Of a stretch of 64,000 nucleotides of DNA, positions 25,612 to 37,733 are shown piece after piece. Source of the DNA: Diadema setosum (lineage: Eukaryota; Echinodermata; Echinoidea; Diadematoida; Diadematidae); NCBI GenBank assembly GCA_033980235.1, contig CM067079.1, forward strand, positions 30,652,647 to 30,716,646, in the 5' to 3' direction. Made by a program: the position numbers and the translations under genes. Numbering within the stretch: position 1 is the stretch's first letter; each line of letters opens with the position of its first letter. Under the pieces are notes generated by a model. That model was not told where the DNA came from, searched no databases, and saw nothing but the letters and a program-made list of their open reading frames with translations.

Positions 25612-28190
25612 TTAGGTGATCCGAGTATCCTCTCGGATCACCTTCTGTATCTGTACTGATTCTTTGTTTTTCTTCTTCTTCTTTCTCCGCAAAAGTTGTG
25701 TAGAGGTAATCTCGGAAAGTCCTCTTCCTATCAATGTCAAAATTATACCATAAATGTATCATGTCCCAAAGACGATCCTCCTAATAAAATCATAGTGATT
25801 AGTCGACCGTGATGTCACTATGACGTCATTATATGAAAACACATTCTCAATCATATCTCTTTAATGGAATGAAAATTTTCAATGAAATTTACGTCACATA
25901 TATTTCAAGTCAAGTGCATTCTACTCATATAATAAAAATTCATATTTCATCTTCAAACGTGCGCGTACCGCGCGTTGAAATATTTGTATGCTCAAATCGA
26001 GCTCAAATTTTTTTTGCACACGTTTCAGACCAATTGGAGCATTTTTTGAAAAATTGAAAAAATTGGACGGACGCGTACGCGCGCACACATATACGCACGC
26101 ACAGCTCATACGCAATAGAAATTTCCCGTTTTTTCACACTTATCGGATGCCTGAAATGTCAAGGAATATTTCTACCAAGTTTCAAGTCAATCCGACTCAA
26201 AAGGACGTCACACGGGCCCATCAAAGTTGAAATTCCGCGCGCGCGTCAATAGCGATATACAGTGTAACAATGCAAAAAAAACCGCCAATTTTGAATCCGA
26301 TTCTACTCGTCAGGATGGATGGTAACCCCCCCTTTTCTTTACATATTCTGAGAGCTGATGAGTTGTACATGTCATTTCATGGGTTGGCGATGTTGGAAAA
26401 ATGATGTAAAGATATCAAATTTCTTAATAAAGTAAAAAAAGTAAATTTTCAAAATGACGTCATCAAATTTTAAGTTCACTCAAGCTTATCTCACTTATTC
26501 TTTTGTTGATTTTCATCCAAATTTCAATATGTTGTAGTTTATTTAATGGTCTTTCAGTCATATGATAACAACAGTTTGATTGGATGACGGCATCACCTCG
26601 TAAAAAGGGATTACAAGTAACATTGTCAAATTTGACCAGTTTACGTGTTATCTCTATGGGAGTGCAGTTTTTCTGGAAATGAAAACTGACTTGACTATCT
26701 TTATCGAGCACTAGCTCACTTATGCTTATACTTCTCCCAGATTTTAATATGTTGTAGCTGAGACTTTGAACTATTGGAAGTGTGCCCTTCGTTTTTTCAT
26801 ACGGGTCGGCATCACGTCCAAAAACTTTGTTGAAATGAAAGCTTATCTTCGATGTATTGAAATATTTCTTCCTTTCTGCAACTTTCTTTGCAATAACTCA
26901 AGAAAAACATACCCTATCACCACCATATTTTGCATATGTTTAGTTCATGTCACGTACATTATTTCACAAAATAACAACTACTTGATCAGACACCATCTTG
27001 GGTATGTAAATTAGGGTCAAAGGTCAGAAATGTTTTATCCTGTATCTTGGTGAATACATGTCCTATCTTTCCCATATTTTGCACATGTAAAGACCATGTT
27101 ACAAGGATCATTTCACAAAATAACCATTTTTGGCTTAGAGGCCATCTTGTCTGTGCAAATTGGGGTCAAAGGTCATATGTACTTCTTCCTGTATCTTCGT
27201 TATGACGTGTTATCTCTATGGGAGGGAATTTTTCTAGATGTGAAAATTGACATGATTGTCTTTTTCGACGACTAGCTCACTTACCCTTCGGTGAATTTCT
27301 TTCAGATTTTAGTATGTTGTAGCCAGTTTAATATTCTTTAATTTTGTTTAATCAAAGTTTTAATTGGATGATGTCTTCACCTCGTGAAAATGGATATAAT
27401 GTAACCGTGTCAAATTTAACCAGTTTACGTGTTATCTCTATGGGAGGGAATTTTTCTGGAAATGAAAATTGACATGACGGTCTTTATCGAGCACTAGCTC
27501 ACTTACTCTTCTGTGAATTTCTCCCAGATTTTGATATGTTGTAGCTGAGACTTTGATCTATAGTGACTGATTCTCCATTTTTTCATACGACGCCGAGATC
27601 GGGTAAAAAAACTTGGTTGAAATCAAACTTATCTTCGATATATTGAGATATTTCTTTCTCTCTGCAACTTTCTTTACAATAACTCAAGAAAAACAGCCCC
27701 TATCATCCCAATATTTTGCACATGTTTAGTTCATGTCACGTATATTATTTCATAAAATAACAACTACTTGATCAGACACCATCTTGGGTATATAAATTAG
27801 GGTCAAAAGTCATAAATGTTTCATCCTGTATCTTAGTGAATACATGTCCTGTCTTTCCCATATTTTGCACACGCAAAGACCATGTTACAAGAATCATTTC
27901 ACAAAATAACCACTTTTTGCTCAGATGCCATCTTGGCTGTGCAAAGTTGGGTCAATGGTCAAATATACTTCATTCTGTATCTTCGTTATAGTGTATACCG
28001 AATTTGGTACCAAAGATGGCAGACCTGACTCTCTTTTGTAAATGAGAATCCAAATATCACACGGCCAATGTCTCTAAACACAGATGAAACCTATATGGTC
28101 ATGCCTATTGCGATCAGGACTCGAATCATTGATTTAAAAAAAAAAAATCGGATCACCTAATTTGTCAGTCTTGACAAATTCCGAGTCTAG
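25612..28190 (+). mobile_element. Non-autonomous Helitron/Helentron-like element, 2.58 kb
   Basis: The 5' end is TTAGGTGATCCGA. The exact complement TCGGATCACCTAA lies at 28148-28160, just before a hairpin (AATTTGTCA, loop GTCT, TGACAAATT at 28159-28180) that stands 10 nt from a terminal CTAG. A 3' hairpin followed by CTAG, no terminal inverted repeats and no target duplication are hallmarks of rolling-circle Helitrons. Short inverted repeats near both ends are described for Helentron-type elements. The empty site in the other MITE arm reads GAAAATTATTTGCTT; insertion between A and T or between T and T fits, since flanking T residues leave the exact base ambiguous. No Rep/helicase is encoded. 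The interior carries a tandem repeat of about 780 bp. Confidence 0.75.
26465..28010 (+). repeat. Two tandem units of about 780 bp inside the Helitron-like element
   Basis: TTTACGTGTTATCTCTATGG recurs at about 26640 and 27422, giving a period near 782 bp, and a partial third copy begins near 27206. Shared landmarks include TCGAGCACTAGCTCACTTA, AATAACTCAAGAAAAACA, TTCATGTCACGTA and CAGACACCATCTTGGGTAT. The copies differ by many substitutions, so the duplication is old. The units carry GGGTCAAAGGTCA sequences. Confidence 0.8.
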
Positions 28191-28736
28191 TTTGCTTTAG
28201 AATGGTCTCATATTCAAGTAATGTGCAGTTTAATGTTTCCAGGTTAGCGTGCCTGGTCAGTGACGGGGCATTTCTGCACATTACTTGAATATGAGACCGT
28301 TCTGAAGCAAATAATTTTCACCCAACAGTAGATATATAATGTACTCTTAAATGAATCCCACAAGGATTGGAACAATCATCCCTCAGCATTCCCACTGATT
28401 CCCACTGATCGGTTACTAGCCATCCCCGTTAAAGTAAAGTACAATTATCGAGGAAATGCTAGCATAAAAAACATACCTTTTACAGATGTAGGACCTAATA
28501 CCTAGCTAAAGAGCTAAAATTCATTGTTTGGCTGCTCATACTAATGTGATTCCCAAACCATTACAATCTGAATTGTTACTTATAGTCACTGGGATATAAC
28601 ACCTCAAGTTTGTTAATGTAAATAAAGGGCTAGTTGGCTAGCATTATTTCTCATGTAGGCAAAAGAGAGCCATCTCATTTAGTGTTACTCTTCTTCTCTG
28701 TTCTCTCCTTTACCCTTGAATCACACCTTACAGATA

Positions 28737-29152
28737 CCCCCTATTCAGACGCAAGCCAGTTTATACCAAAACTCGATAAAGAAACGACGTATAAAGAATC
28801 ATTGTATTGCCGATAGACCGTTCAGACGCTAATTTCGACCATTCCGGAAAAACGTCGTATAGATGTGCAGTTTCTCACTGCGCATGTTGTTATGGTCATG
28901 AGTGACAGGTACAAGGTCACCTTTCGCGCTCGCTCCCATTAAGCCCCGCCCAGTTATACCGTTCTATGGTCGCCATACGTTCAGACGCACAATGCACACG
29001 ATGGAATGCTGATTCGTTATCGAGTTCTAGTTCGAAACGATGCTCTGACCGTCGTTTCGCCATACGTCGTTTCGTTAGTCAGCGTTCAGACGTATAAATT
29101 CATTGTATATACCGTTCTAGTATAAATTTTTTTTTTGCGTCTGAATGCCCTG
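28737..29152 (+). mobile_element. Intact copy of the CAGGG/TTCAGACGC MITE, 416 bp
   Basis: Begins CCCCCTATTCAGACGC and ends GCGTCTGAATGCCCTG. It aligns in reverse orientation with 22754-22989 plus 23998-24196 and lacks the 1-kb insert present there. GTCGTTTCG-type motifs recur in both halves. The CAGGG-type end is reminiscent of hAT elements, but no clear 8-bp target duplication was seen, so the superfamily is unresolved. Confidence 0.75.
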
Positions 29153-29970
29153 TTAGTCTCCTGGTTGAGGAGTAGGCCTACCGGTACACTGAAAATTGAG
29201 CACATTACCAGTGTGAACACCCATTTCATTGGCTTTGCTGTTGGTCGTTTTATGGCCCAGTAAATGGATTTTGATGTTGTGGTGGGTCATTGGTGCATGA
29301 TGAGTCATTTATGGCCAGTTTGTCAACCAGGATTCTGGGTCATCTTAAGAAAATGCCCTCCTTGTTGTATCAATATTCTTAAGTCTGACTGTGTCACATG
29401 GTTGATGTGTGATCAGTTGTGATCTGTAGCAAGTGAAAAAACCCAAGACGAACTGCATTACAACCGCACCAATAACTATGTAAGGTAATCATGTCATGAT
29501 ATTACATTCCATCGCGCGAAGCTGTTTTCAGCAAATGTTCTGTTTGCTATCTACTCTTCCCCTTCTGTATATGTAAGAGAGGTATAAAGGAGATAGTTAT
29601 GTCTCAGTGGGACAGCTTTACCTTTGACATAGGCCATTTTTCAGTCTTTGACTCTGAATACCTTTGTTGTGCATATGTGTTTTTGTTGTGTGTGTGTGTG
29701 TGTGAGTGTGTCTGCTGTGATGATCTATTTTACGATGTTTGCAGGCCACATCATGACAGGTAGTAACAAGTATCTCACTCATCACCTACTCAACATCCAT
29801 GGAAGTCTTCACCTCACTCCAGGATCCATGGAGGTGTTTCACACAGGATCCATGAAGGTGTTTCACACTTACACAGAGGTGTTTCACACTTACTGTCCAG
29901 GGAACTGGCTTGTCATCACATTTCTGAGAGCACATTTCTAATTGTGTTGAAATTTGTTCGTTTTATAAAT

Positions 29971-30148
29971 ACTCTAAAACCAGAAATTTTGCAAACTGGA
30001 GCCAACAGCCTTTTTCACTGCATGATTCTTTTTTTTTTTTTTTTTTTTTTGGTGAATTGCCATTGGCATTCAATGCTGATTGTGTAGGCAAAACATTTGG
30101 TATTTTACTTCTGCAAATCCTTATGAGAATTTCTGGCTTCACAGTATT
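29971..30148. mobile_element. Decayed CGCGAA-family MITE with internal T tract
   Basis: Starts ACTCTAAAACCAGAAATTTT and ends near CTTCACAGTATTC. It shares GCCAACAGCCTTTTT, GAATTGCCATTGGCATTCAATG and GTAGGCAAAAC-type blocks with the copy at 53408, and the same layout with 38186. Nearly all CpG sites are lost. A T run of 22 bases sits at 30029-30050. Confidence 0.7.
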
Positions 30149-31810
30149 CTGACATGATTCTTTAAAGTAACTGCAACATGTGAATAAATGTCAAATAAAC
30201 ATGCAATTCTTGGCATGCTTACTGGTACTTTACCTCAATCCAGAGTATGCACTTTAATGCTGCACATGCCACAACAAACACAAAGTATGCATAACAGGGT
30301 TGGAGTCTCTTCCTGAATCAAATATTAAGAAGTCAAACCATTTAGACCTAGCCCAGAATTAAACCAAATTTGATTGTAGAAAACCTCTAAACAACACCTG
30401 GCCAAACATGATTTGAGAAACATCATTGTACAAACATGGTTGGCAGAGACATGTTTCCAGTTTTCTATTGGACTTGTAAATAAAAAGTACTGGATTAACA
30501 TGAAACATTGTACATTGAGAAATATTGTTATGAGATTATTTCTTTTCAAATATGAAAGACCCTGTATGACTGTCAATCTCTGGGAGGAGTCTATCAAATC
30601 TATGATCCTGTCTTCATGTCTAATCCTCTACTGAGACATGGATATAAGATCATGTCTCAATGCTCTTTGTCTCAACCTGCTGCTTGATGTCTTCTATGTT
30701 GTTGATAATGGATCCTGACATTCTAGTATGTCACTCAGGACATATCCATGTGCCTGCTAGTTTAAAGGGGACAAGTCCCAAACACAAAGGCCTACATGTG
30801 GATTCAACACAAGCACAGCCAGATTAGTGTGACACTCTCTGAAAGTTTGAAGAAAATCAGAAAGTCAGTAATAAATTTGTGAAATTTTTGATGAATTCAC
30901 AGCCATCCCTAGATTGGAGCTGTACAGTCTGTGATGTCATAATAGGTGAACTATATGAAGGAGGTATTTTTCTTTCTTTAATGAAGATTTGTGAAATTCC
31001 TGTTGTCAAATTTACCTCTAATTTTCACTGAGTTATTCGTAAGTCTTTATGTATTTGATAAATGCATGCATGGAAGTAGGGAAAATTTCCCAATTACAAA
31101 AAAGGCCTTGAGGTAATTATAATTGACACCATTTCAGGTCACTACACTGGAGTTTTTAGGAGTTGTCTATCCTCTGTTTAACATTGCAAATGCTCCCTCC
31201 ACATTGACCAGACAGGATCTTGTGTAATGAGCTGTGTCAATGAACAGTGTGTGGTTTTCATGGTTGATTGTATGTGTGTGATCACTTGATTTGATGCTTT
31301 GTTTGTGAGTAGTTCTGTTTCAATTCCCTTCAAGCTTCAGCTCCCATGGTCTTGCTTCGTAGAGTTCATCTCTGGAGCAAATGTACGATAATCATTCTGG
31401 GGAGAATTGATCTCCCTTATTCAGTGGTTTGTCCCACCTCCATGGCTTGGTAATACAGAAATTATTGAAATGTCATGTCCCCAGACTTCGAAAGAAGGCA
31501 TGAGTTATGAGGTGGGTTCCAGAAAAGCGACAGAGATCTGCATCCCTTTTGTATGTTTTGCTTGGCAACTTTGCACCTGGACTTGGATGAGATTGATCTG
31601 GGGATAAACTGCTGAAAAATGTTTGAGTGCAACAACCAATTACAAAAACCACAGTCAGTCCTTACACTGTCGTCATTCTCTTTTCGTCAGTACTTTTTAT
31701 TTGAAGAAAGGCATAATCCCAGCCTTGAATGTATCAGAACTGCAGGGGTAAAACACTGGAATCAATTTAAATTCCATCCAAAGAAAGACAAATGAGTGTG
31801 CTCCCGCCCC

Positions 31811-31930
31811 AGTGACTCAATGGTTAAGATATTTCTTAACCGACAACCCGAAGAGGTCATAACCTCTAGGCGCTAGTTGATTGTTTTTAGCATGGATAGC
31901 CTTAGGGCTGAGCCGACGCACAGCCCTGTG
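31811..31930 (+). repeat. tRNA-like head of a possible SINE
   Basis: TGACTCAATGG near 31813 is one base off the A-box consensus. GAGGTCATAACCTC near 31853 resembles the tRNA T-arm/B box with spacing of about 42 bp. It is not a functional tRNA, because no cloverleaf acceptor pairing is visible. The downstream limit is uncertain. Confidence 0.4.
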
Positions 31931-33777
31931 ACTCTAGCAAACCACTGCTGTTCATACTGCCCACCTCAAATCAAGTCTGCCCAAAAATTGTGAATTAGTT
32001 TCAGAGTAGTAAAGGGTATATTGGTGTCCTATACCCTCATCACAGGTCTTTGGGATTTTGTGAATGAATTGAGGTTGCTCAACATGGATTAGGAGGGCAC
32101 ATGCAACAATCTACTTTGACTGCTGTAGTTGTAGATTTTTATCTTTTACTCTCTTTTTTTTTTTGGAAAGGAAATTGTAGGCCTATATTGTAGAAAGATA
32201 TATTTTTGTTTGTATGATTCAAATTATAACAAAACACAGATAAACAACAAAAATATGGCCAGGATCAGAATCAAGCATCATTTTCAGTCAGAATCTATTT
32301 TACTCAGTCTGTTATTGTAGTCAAAACAATTGATGAACATAGGAAGGGCACCGTGGAGATTTAATGTGTATCTCTTTAGTAAGCCTGAAAACAACAACAA
32401 AGACAAAATCAAAATATATCTCAAGTAAGTGAAATAAAGAGGTGATCGAATAAGTAAGATCAGAGTACAAGCAGGCACACCATTCTGCTGAGTAGGAGTG
32501 TGCACGCATCCCATCCCACAGCCCCTAGACGACATACTTCAGTCGTGATTCAGATTTCAGAGACATTTTGGTGTCGTTTACTCCCCTCACTGCACCCCTG
32601 CCTACGCACCCTGCTGTGCTGGCTGCCTGAGACCTCTGGCTGCCTTCTGGCTGCCTCAGACTGCTGCCTGGCTGGCTGGGATGTGAATGGCACTTCTTCT
32701 CCAGTGCTTCTCAGCAGTTATAGTGCTGTAGTTGGTTTAGGTTTGCATTAATATCAAAGCTATCTGTTCTGTCAAGTTCTTCCCTGTCAAACCATTATCA
32801 TATATCACTCTGGAATGATTATCTCTTTCATTACTATCACCAGGTAGTGTGTTGGTGATATTTGAATATAGTGGTCCCCAGAAGGTTAAGATTTCATACT
32901 CAAAGTACAAACATAAATTGCTTTCTGTTCTGAAAATTCTCATTGTAATTACAATTTCTGTCTCAATATTTCAGTGAAAATTTTGTGGCATGTGTTGGTG
33001 TGGTTTTAAGGAGTCAAAAGACCATGTAAAATGTATGTAGGGTGTTTACATGGACTTCAAGATGTTTACAGGCAAGTCATGTCTATAACATACACATGCT
33101 CTAGCCATTCTTTAATTTGTGGTAATGAGTAGAAAGTAACCTATACACACAGGGGATACTTCTGTTATTTTTCATGTGTTGCACCAGTTTGGTCATAAAC
33201 ATTGCATTTACTTTCTGTAGGCTCCAAAAAATTGCAGTCTGTCTGCCATTTTGATAAATAGCTGTTTTTGTTTAGATATATTCCATCATGCTGAATCTGA
33301 TTATGATTTAGTTTTCTAGGACTTTTGTTCAAAAAATACAAAAAAATGACTTCTGGTTTGAGCATACAATGTATTTCTCTCTTATTTCAAAGCCCTGCTA
33401 ATCAAACTCTACACTTCTGTTCTGGCATCCCAGCATAACACATCCTAAAATGATGAATGATTTCACTTGCTGCTTGTGAGTATTTATCCCTACTCACCAT
33501 ACAGGCTTGATAGAGACTTTGTTCATGACATTTCTGATTTGTATTCGTGTATGCCAGAGTATTAAAGCAAGATGGTCTGGTGGGTTGGTGGATGTGCATA
33601 TACACGCATATGACTGCTATTGGATGACAGCACATTGAAGACCTAATAGTTTGAAGTGGGAAGGCTAGCCTGGTTCAGTTATTATTATTATATTCAAGAA
33701 TCCCTGTGATTGTGTATAGCTTTCTTACTACTGATCTCTGCAGAAGAATTTGGACAGCACTGGAGTCTACTGTTACA

Positions 33778-34593
33778 TGGGTAATTCCATGAAGTTGGGG
33801 CAGTGTCCATGTAGCATCGTGATATTTAAAAAATACATTTCAGCATAACTCAATATTAATTATGCTATTCATCTATTGTTTGTAGGCTTTACATTTGCAT
33901 TGAGGCCACACATTTTCCTGGAAATTTTGTGCCATTCAGACTCAATTTTGATGAAGTTATTAAACAATATGTAACAGTGTCCTGTAGCATCGTGACGTGT
34001 CCATGTAGCATCGTGATATTTTAAAATTTGGTCCTGAGAGACAAATTATGGCAATTAGCTTGACCAAAATTTGATGCAATATGCATTTACAAGATATGAA
34101 TGAGATAGCTAAATATCTCAAATTTCCTGTACACAGTTTTAATTTCATAAGAAATTATAAAATGTATCACGATGCCATGCGGTGTCCTTTTTTGTTACAT
34201 TTGGTGGACACCGCGTAGCATAGTGACACATTGTGTAATTTTCTTGTAAAAGTAAAACTGTGGCAAGGAGAGTTAAGATATTTAGCTATCTGACTAATCT
34301 TGTAATTATGCATATTATATCAAATTTTGGTCAAGCTAATTGCATTAATTTGTCTTTTAGGACCAGATTTTAACTATCACGATGCTACATGGACACGTCA
34401 CGATGCTACAGGACACCATTATATATTGTTTTAATAACTTCATCAAAATTGAGTCTGAATGGCACAAAATTTCCAGGAAAATGTATGGTCTCAATACAAA
34501 TGTAAAGCCTATAAACAATATATGTATAGCATAATTAGTATTGAGTTATGCTAAAATGTAACGCTTTGTGCCCCAACTTCACGGAATTACCCA
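33778..34593. mobile_element. 816-bp foldback element with TAGCATCGTGA repeats
   Basis: The left end TGGGTAATTCCATGAAGTTG and the right end AACTTCACGGAATTACCCA are inverted, and the arms stay complementary for about 400 bp (for example TTTCCTGGAAATTTTGTGCC and its inverse). The motif TAGCATCGTGA, often preceded by GTGTCC, occurs about seven times in both orientations. The element has no ORF. No convincing target duplication was found. Confidence 0.8.
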
Positions 34594-35989
34594 CTTATGA
34601 GTGTGCACCTCAATGCAAATATTTGCAGACTGGTGTTATTCATGGTTTTTTAATATTTCCCATTGGGTAGCAAATGAATTGAGCCATCCATGAAGCCACA
34701 CTCTGTGGGCCTTTAAAGCAAAGTGATAATGATGGAAAGAACATTTTTCTCTTGGCACCTAGCTAAGTGTGCATGGATGACATCAACACTGTCCATGTGA
34801 CTTGACCCTGTGTCTTAATGAGGTTAACACTGTCTTGAAGCATCTGCTTCGGAATGTCATACAAACATTGTAACATTAGTCAAAACATGCTGAAGGAATG
34901 CTGTGACTAGTTATAAGTGTCATGTTTCTCACTCAAGGTTGTACAATCCCTACTCTTCATTGTAGTCATCACCCTTGGTTGTTTGTCTCATCTTCTTTGG
35001 CTGAAGCCAGTGCTGTCATCTCTGTCACTTCTTGTCATTACTTTGTTGATGGTGTTCATGATAACTTGACTCTCTTGTCTTTTTCTCCTCTTTCTCTGAC
35101 TTCAAACTTTCTTCTTCCTCATCATACTTTTATTCTTCATCACCATCTCTTCTCCTTTTGCATTCAGTCCTTTTTTGTTATTCTACTTTTTCCTTTTCTT
35201 TCAGGTTGTAGCATTCCTTGTTTCCTGTTGTTGTTATTGTATTCCTTTGTCTCATGCAAGTATATTTATGTTAGACATTCTAATGTATCATACTCATTTA
35301 GCTTCAAAGCTTTTTTCAATGAGCATTCAGCATCAAGGATATGAAACAACATATATTCGATTTTATTCCAGTATTATTTCATGTCAACATTGTCATGAAG
35401 AAAATGTCTTTTGTGCATTTGGGATTGGTAGTAATATTGTATTAAACCCTTTTTTTTTTGCAAGAGTAAGACACTTTGATCAAAGACATTGCTTTTGAGT
35501 TTGACTTCTGTTATGCTTGTTCAGGCTACAGCCATTTGCCACCAGAAAAAAAAAAAAAAGTCTTACATGTTTATAGGATCGTTCTCAGGTTCCTGGTAAG
35601 GAAAGATCTTGCTATGCAAGAATTTGATAAAATGTTCTGTACTTTTTTGGGGCACCTCTTATACACAACCTGTTTGTAGAGAGAAGAAAGCTTTTATGGC
35701 CTTGGTGATTACAGCTTGAAAGATTTACGATGAGCTGATGGAAATATACATCCGCAGGGTGCATGGTTTATTACTGCTCAGTTACCATGGCACTGGCATC
35801 ACTCTCTGGGGGTTTTCATGGACACCTTACCAGGAAGAAAACTAGGAATGGTATCCAGTATTACTTCTCATCTCGAAAAATGAAAAATAACGGGAAGAGC
35901 AAAAGGATGAAAACATGCTCTGAAGCAGATGGCTGACTGTGTAGTCTAAACACATGTGCTTCATTATATTTCTTTTATATTTATGATAT

Positions 35990-35992
<3 letters not shown>

Positions 35993-36035
<43 letters not shown>
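35993..36035. repeat. (AT)n microsatellite 80 bp before an exon
   Basis: About 21 AT dinucleotides. The array lies upstream of the branch-point and polypyrimidine region of the 36115 acceptor. Confidence 0.95.
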
Positions 36036-36037
<2 letters not shown>

Positions 36038-36114
36038 GTTAATAATCTCACATCAATGTCTTGAAAATGTCTTAGAGGAGCAATAAGAAGTTTATGTTCT
36101 CTGTTCCATTTCAG

Positions 36115-36812
36115 CTGAATTTGAAGAGCTTTTGCAGTATGGCAAAGAGAGGATACAGCAGCACTTCAGGCAGTCATACACAAGAATTGCAGTCCAGATG
36201 AACAGTCCAATTGAGGATCTTTTTGGCACAGTGTTGGATTACCTGCATGGGATGGAAGTGGACATTGAGGCCACAGTCGCACGCTTCTTCAACACACTCT
36301 TTCCCCATATCTACACCAGCCACATCAATCCAACAGTGACACGGCTCAACCCTGCCTATCGTGACTGTCTGTCCAACCGAGCATCTGTCATCATGCCGTT
36401 TGGCTATGCGCATCGCGAGCTGTCTCAGGTTCTTGAAAAATCATTGACAGTGGCCCGCATGTTTCTAAGTGCAGTCAATTTGGGCCTGGAGGTCATGAAC
36501 TCCACTGTAAACATGGCAGTGACAGGCAAGTGTGAGCGAGCCCTGATGAAGATGCGCTACTGTGGTCAGTGCCAGAGCCTGGTTGGGGTGCCTGCCTGCC
36601 AGGGCTACTGCTTCAATGTCATCAAGGGGTGCCTGGCCAACTTTATGGACTTGGACCTCTACTGGAGGGAGTATGTAGCCAGGGTAGTAGACCTTGTCCG
36701 TGTTGGTATGACAGCTGAATATGACCTGCAGCAAACCATGTTCTCTCTCAATGAGAGAGTAAAGGCAGCTATTGACCGTGCTGTTGAGGACAAAGATTAC
36801 ATCATTCAAGCA
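36115..36812 (+). CDS. gpc5: Glypican exon: helical core and cysteine-rich region
   Basis: This largest exon (698 nt) encodes about residues 54-286 of the recovered protein: a long helical segment (EFEELLQYGKERIQQHF...), then the conserved block SAVNLGLEVMNSTVNMAV followed by six closely spaced cysteines (GKC, RYC, GQC, PAC, GYC, KGC). It also contains a conserved cysteine in YRDCLSN. The block LNLGIEVINT...CxGYC...GCxA...YWREY is characteristic of GPC3 and GPC5 rather than of GPC1/2/4/6. NST in that block is a possible N-glycosylation site. The acceptor TTCCATTTCAG (ending 36114) and donor CA|GTAAGC (36813) are clear. The exon enters by completing ACT from the 5399 side and leaves on a codon boundary. 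Confidence 0.97.
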
Positions 36813-37479
36813 GTAAGCTACATATGAAATTAATCTCATTCCAGCTGCTGTTTTCTTTCCTACCAATGAAGCTGACATAATAAAATCAAACCATGAAATC
36901 TATAAAAAGAAAAGTCAGATCAGAGATCAGTGAAAAAACTAGAAAAGTAGTTATTTCGCACATATTACTTATTCAGCTTTTGAAATGACTTTACATGGAT
37001 CTTACTTTTTTTAATGTCTGAATTAGATATGTTCAAGCTCGAATTGTATAATTTATGAACATGGAAATTATAATATAGGCAATTTATCATGTTGCCTTGT
37101 TAAAGTGAGTAGGAATGTTTTGTTTTGTTTTTATTGGAAAGTAGCATGGATATATCAAGAGAAATGTGTTGGGAGTACTACTTTGATGGTAAAGGAACTT
37201 CAAAACCAAACATTCAACCATTGTTGGGCTCCCATGTTCTGCCAAGCAACCATCACATATTGCCACTCTATGATAACCTCACGAGGAAAAAATGTGAAGA
37301 AATCTTCAAAACCATGCAAAGTGCAGGAAAATAGATAAAAGTATCATTTTAATTTCTTTATTCTTTTTAGTAGACATTATATATTAACAAACTCTTGCAG
37401 AGAAGCTACTAGAGATATTAGCCATGGTAGCCTCCTGTAAACAGGAAAATACTAAGAATGGACCTCTTTTTTTTTTCAG
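36813..37479 (+). other. Glypican intron 3 (667 bp)
   Basis: Short AT-rich intron with a GTAAGC donor and a T-rich TTTTTTCAG acceptor. An ORF near 37105-37338 has no similarity I recognise and no supporting splice sites. Confidence 0.9.
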
Positions 37480-37733
37480 ACTCTGAGGACATGTGGACCA
37501 CCCCCCATCTCACGACCCTCACCGTACAATGACTTCGCCATCAACAACCCTGCCATGGATGTCCCCATAGCACCCAACCCATCCATCCCTCTAGATGAAC
37601 GGTTGCTGCAGTTTCTGGAGAATCTGGACACCTCTAAGAGCGTGTTCCGGGACCTCCCTGTCCTCATGTGCTCCCAGGGGAACATGGCCAAGGATTCTAA
37701 CAATGACTGCTGGACTGGAGAGACTAGTGGAAG
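37480..37733 (+). CDS. gpc5: Glypican exon: core continuation, CWTGE block
   Basis: Encodes about residues 287-370. It starts in phase 0 with TLRTCGPPPISRPSPYNDF and ends ...NNDCWTGETSG plus two bases of a Ser codon. It supplies three conserved cysteines: LRTCG, VLMCSQG and NDCWTG. The last matches the CWNG(E/Q) motif of GPC3/GPC5. GPC3 is cleaved by furin-type convertases at an RxxR site in roughly this region; no RxxR motif is visible here, so this protein may remain one chain. The donor AG|GTGAGT at 37734 is strong. Confidence 0.96.

Larger units (their letters stand above)
25498..28428. mobile_element. TTAA-flanked MITE (352 bp) split by a Helitron-like insertion
   Basis: Starts AGGGGATGGCTAGTAACTGA and ends with the matching complement CTAGCCATCCCCG, with TTAA at 25494-25497 and 28429-28432. 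The inverted arms are over 100 bp and share TCAGTGGGAATCAGTGGGAA and CAATCCTTGTGGGATTCATT. The right arm continues without a break through the sequence interrupted in the left arm, so the position of the nested insert is known exactly. The central hairpin (about 28192-28312) has a stem of about 35 bp. Confidence 0.8.
5400..36114 (+). other. Glypican intron 2 (about 30.7 kb)
   Basis: Bounded by a GTGAGT donor and a TTCCATTTCAG acceptor. It contains no gene I can support. It holds a SINE-like element near 9571, CGCGAA-family MITEs near 15.0 and 30.0 kb, a 3.3-kb inverted-repeat element (15862-19169), a TA-flanked element (19950-20775) with a MITE beside it, the nested cluster at 22754-29152, a tRNA-like repeat near 31805 and a foldback at 33778-34593. 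The stretches 5.4-9.5, 10.9-15.0, 21.0-22.7 and 34.6-36.1 kb show only AT-rich intronic sequence and microsatellites. Long first introns are usual in glypican genes. Confidence 0.85.

Noticed and set aside
31811..31885. Functional tRNA gene
   Set aside because: Only box-like words are present; acceptor and anticodon stems do not pair, so a SINE head is the better reading.
34922..35344. 140-residue open frame rich in Ser, Leu and Phe
   Set aside because: It lies in a long pyrimidine-rich tract, which gives hydrophobic-looking frames by chance. No splice sites link it to the gene.
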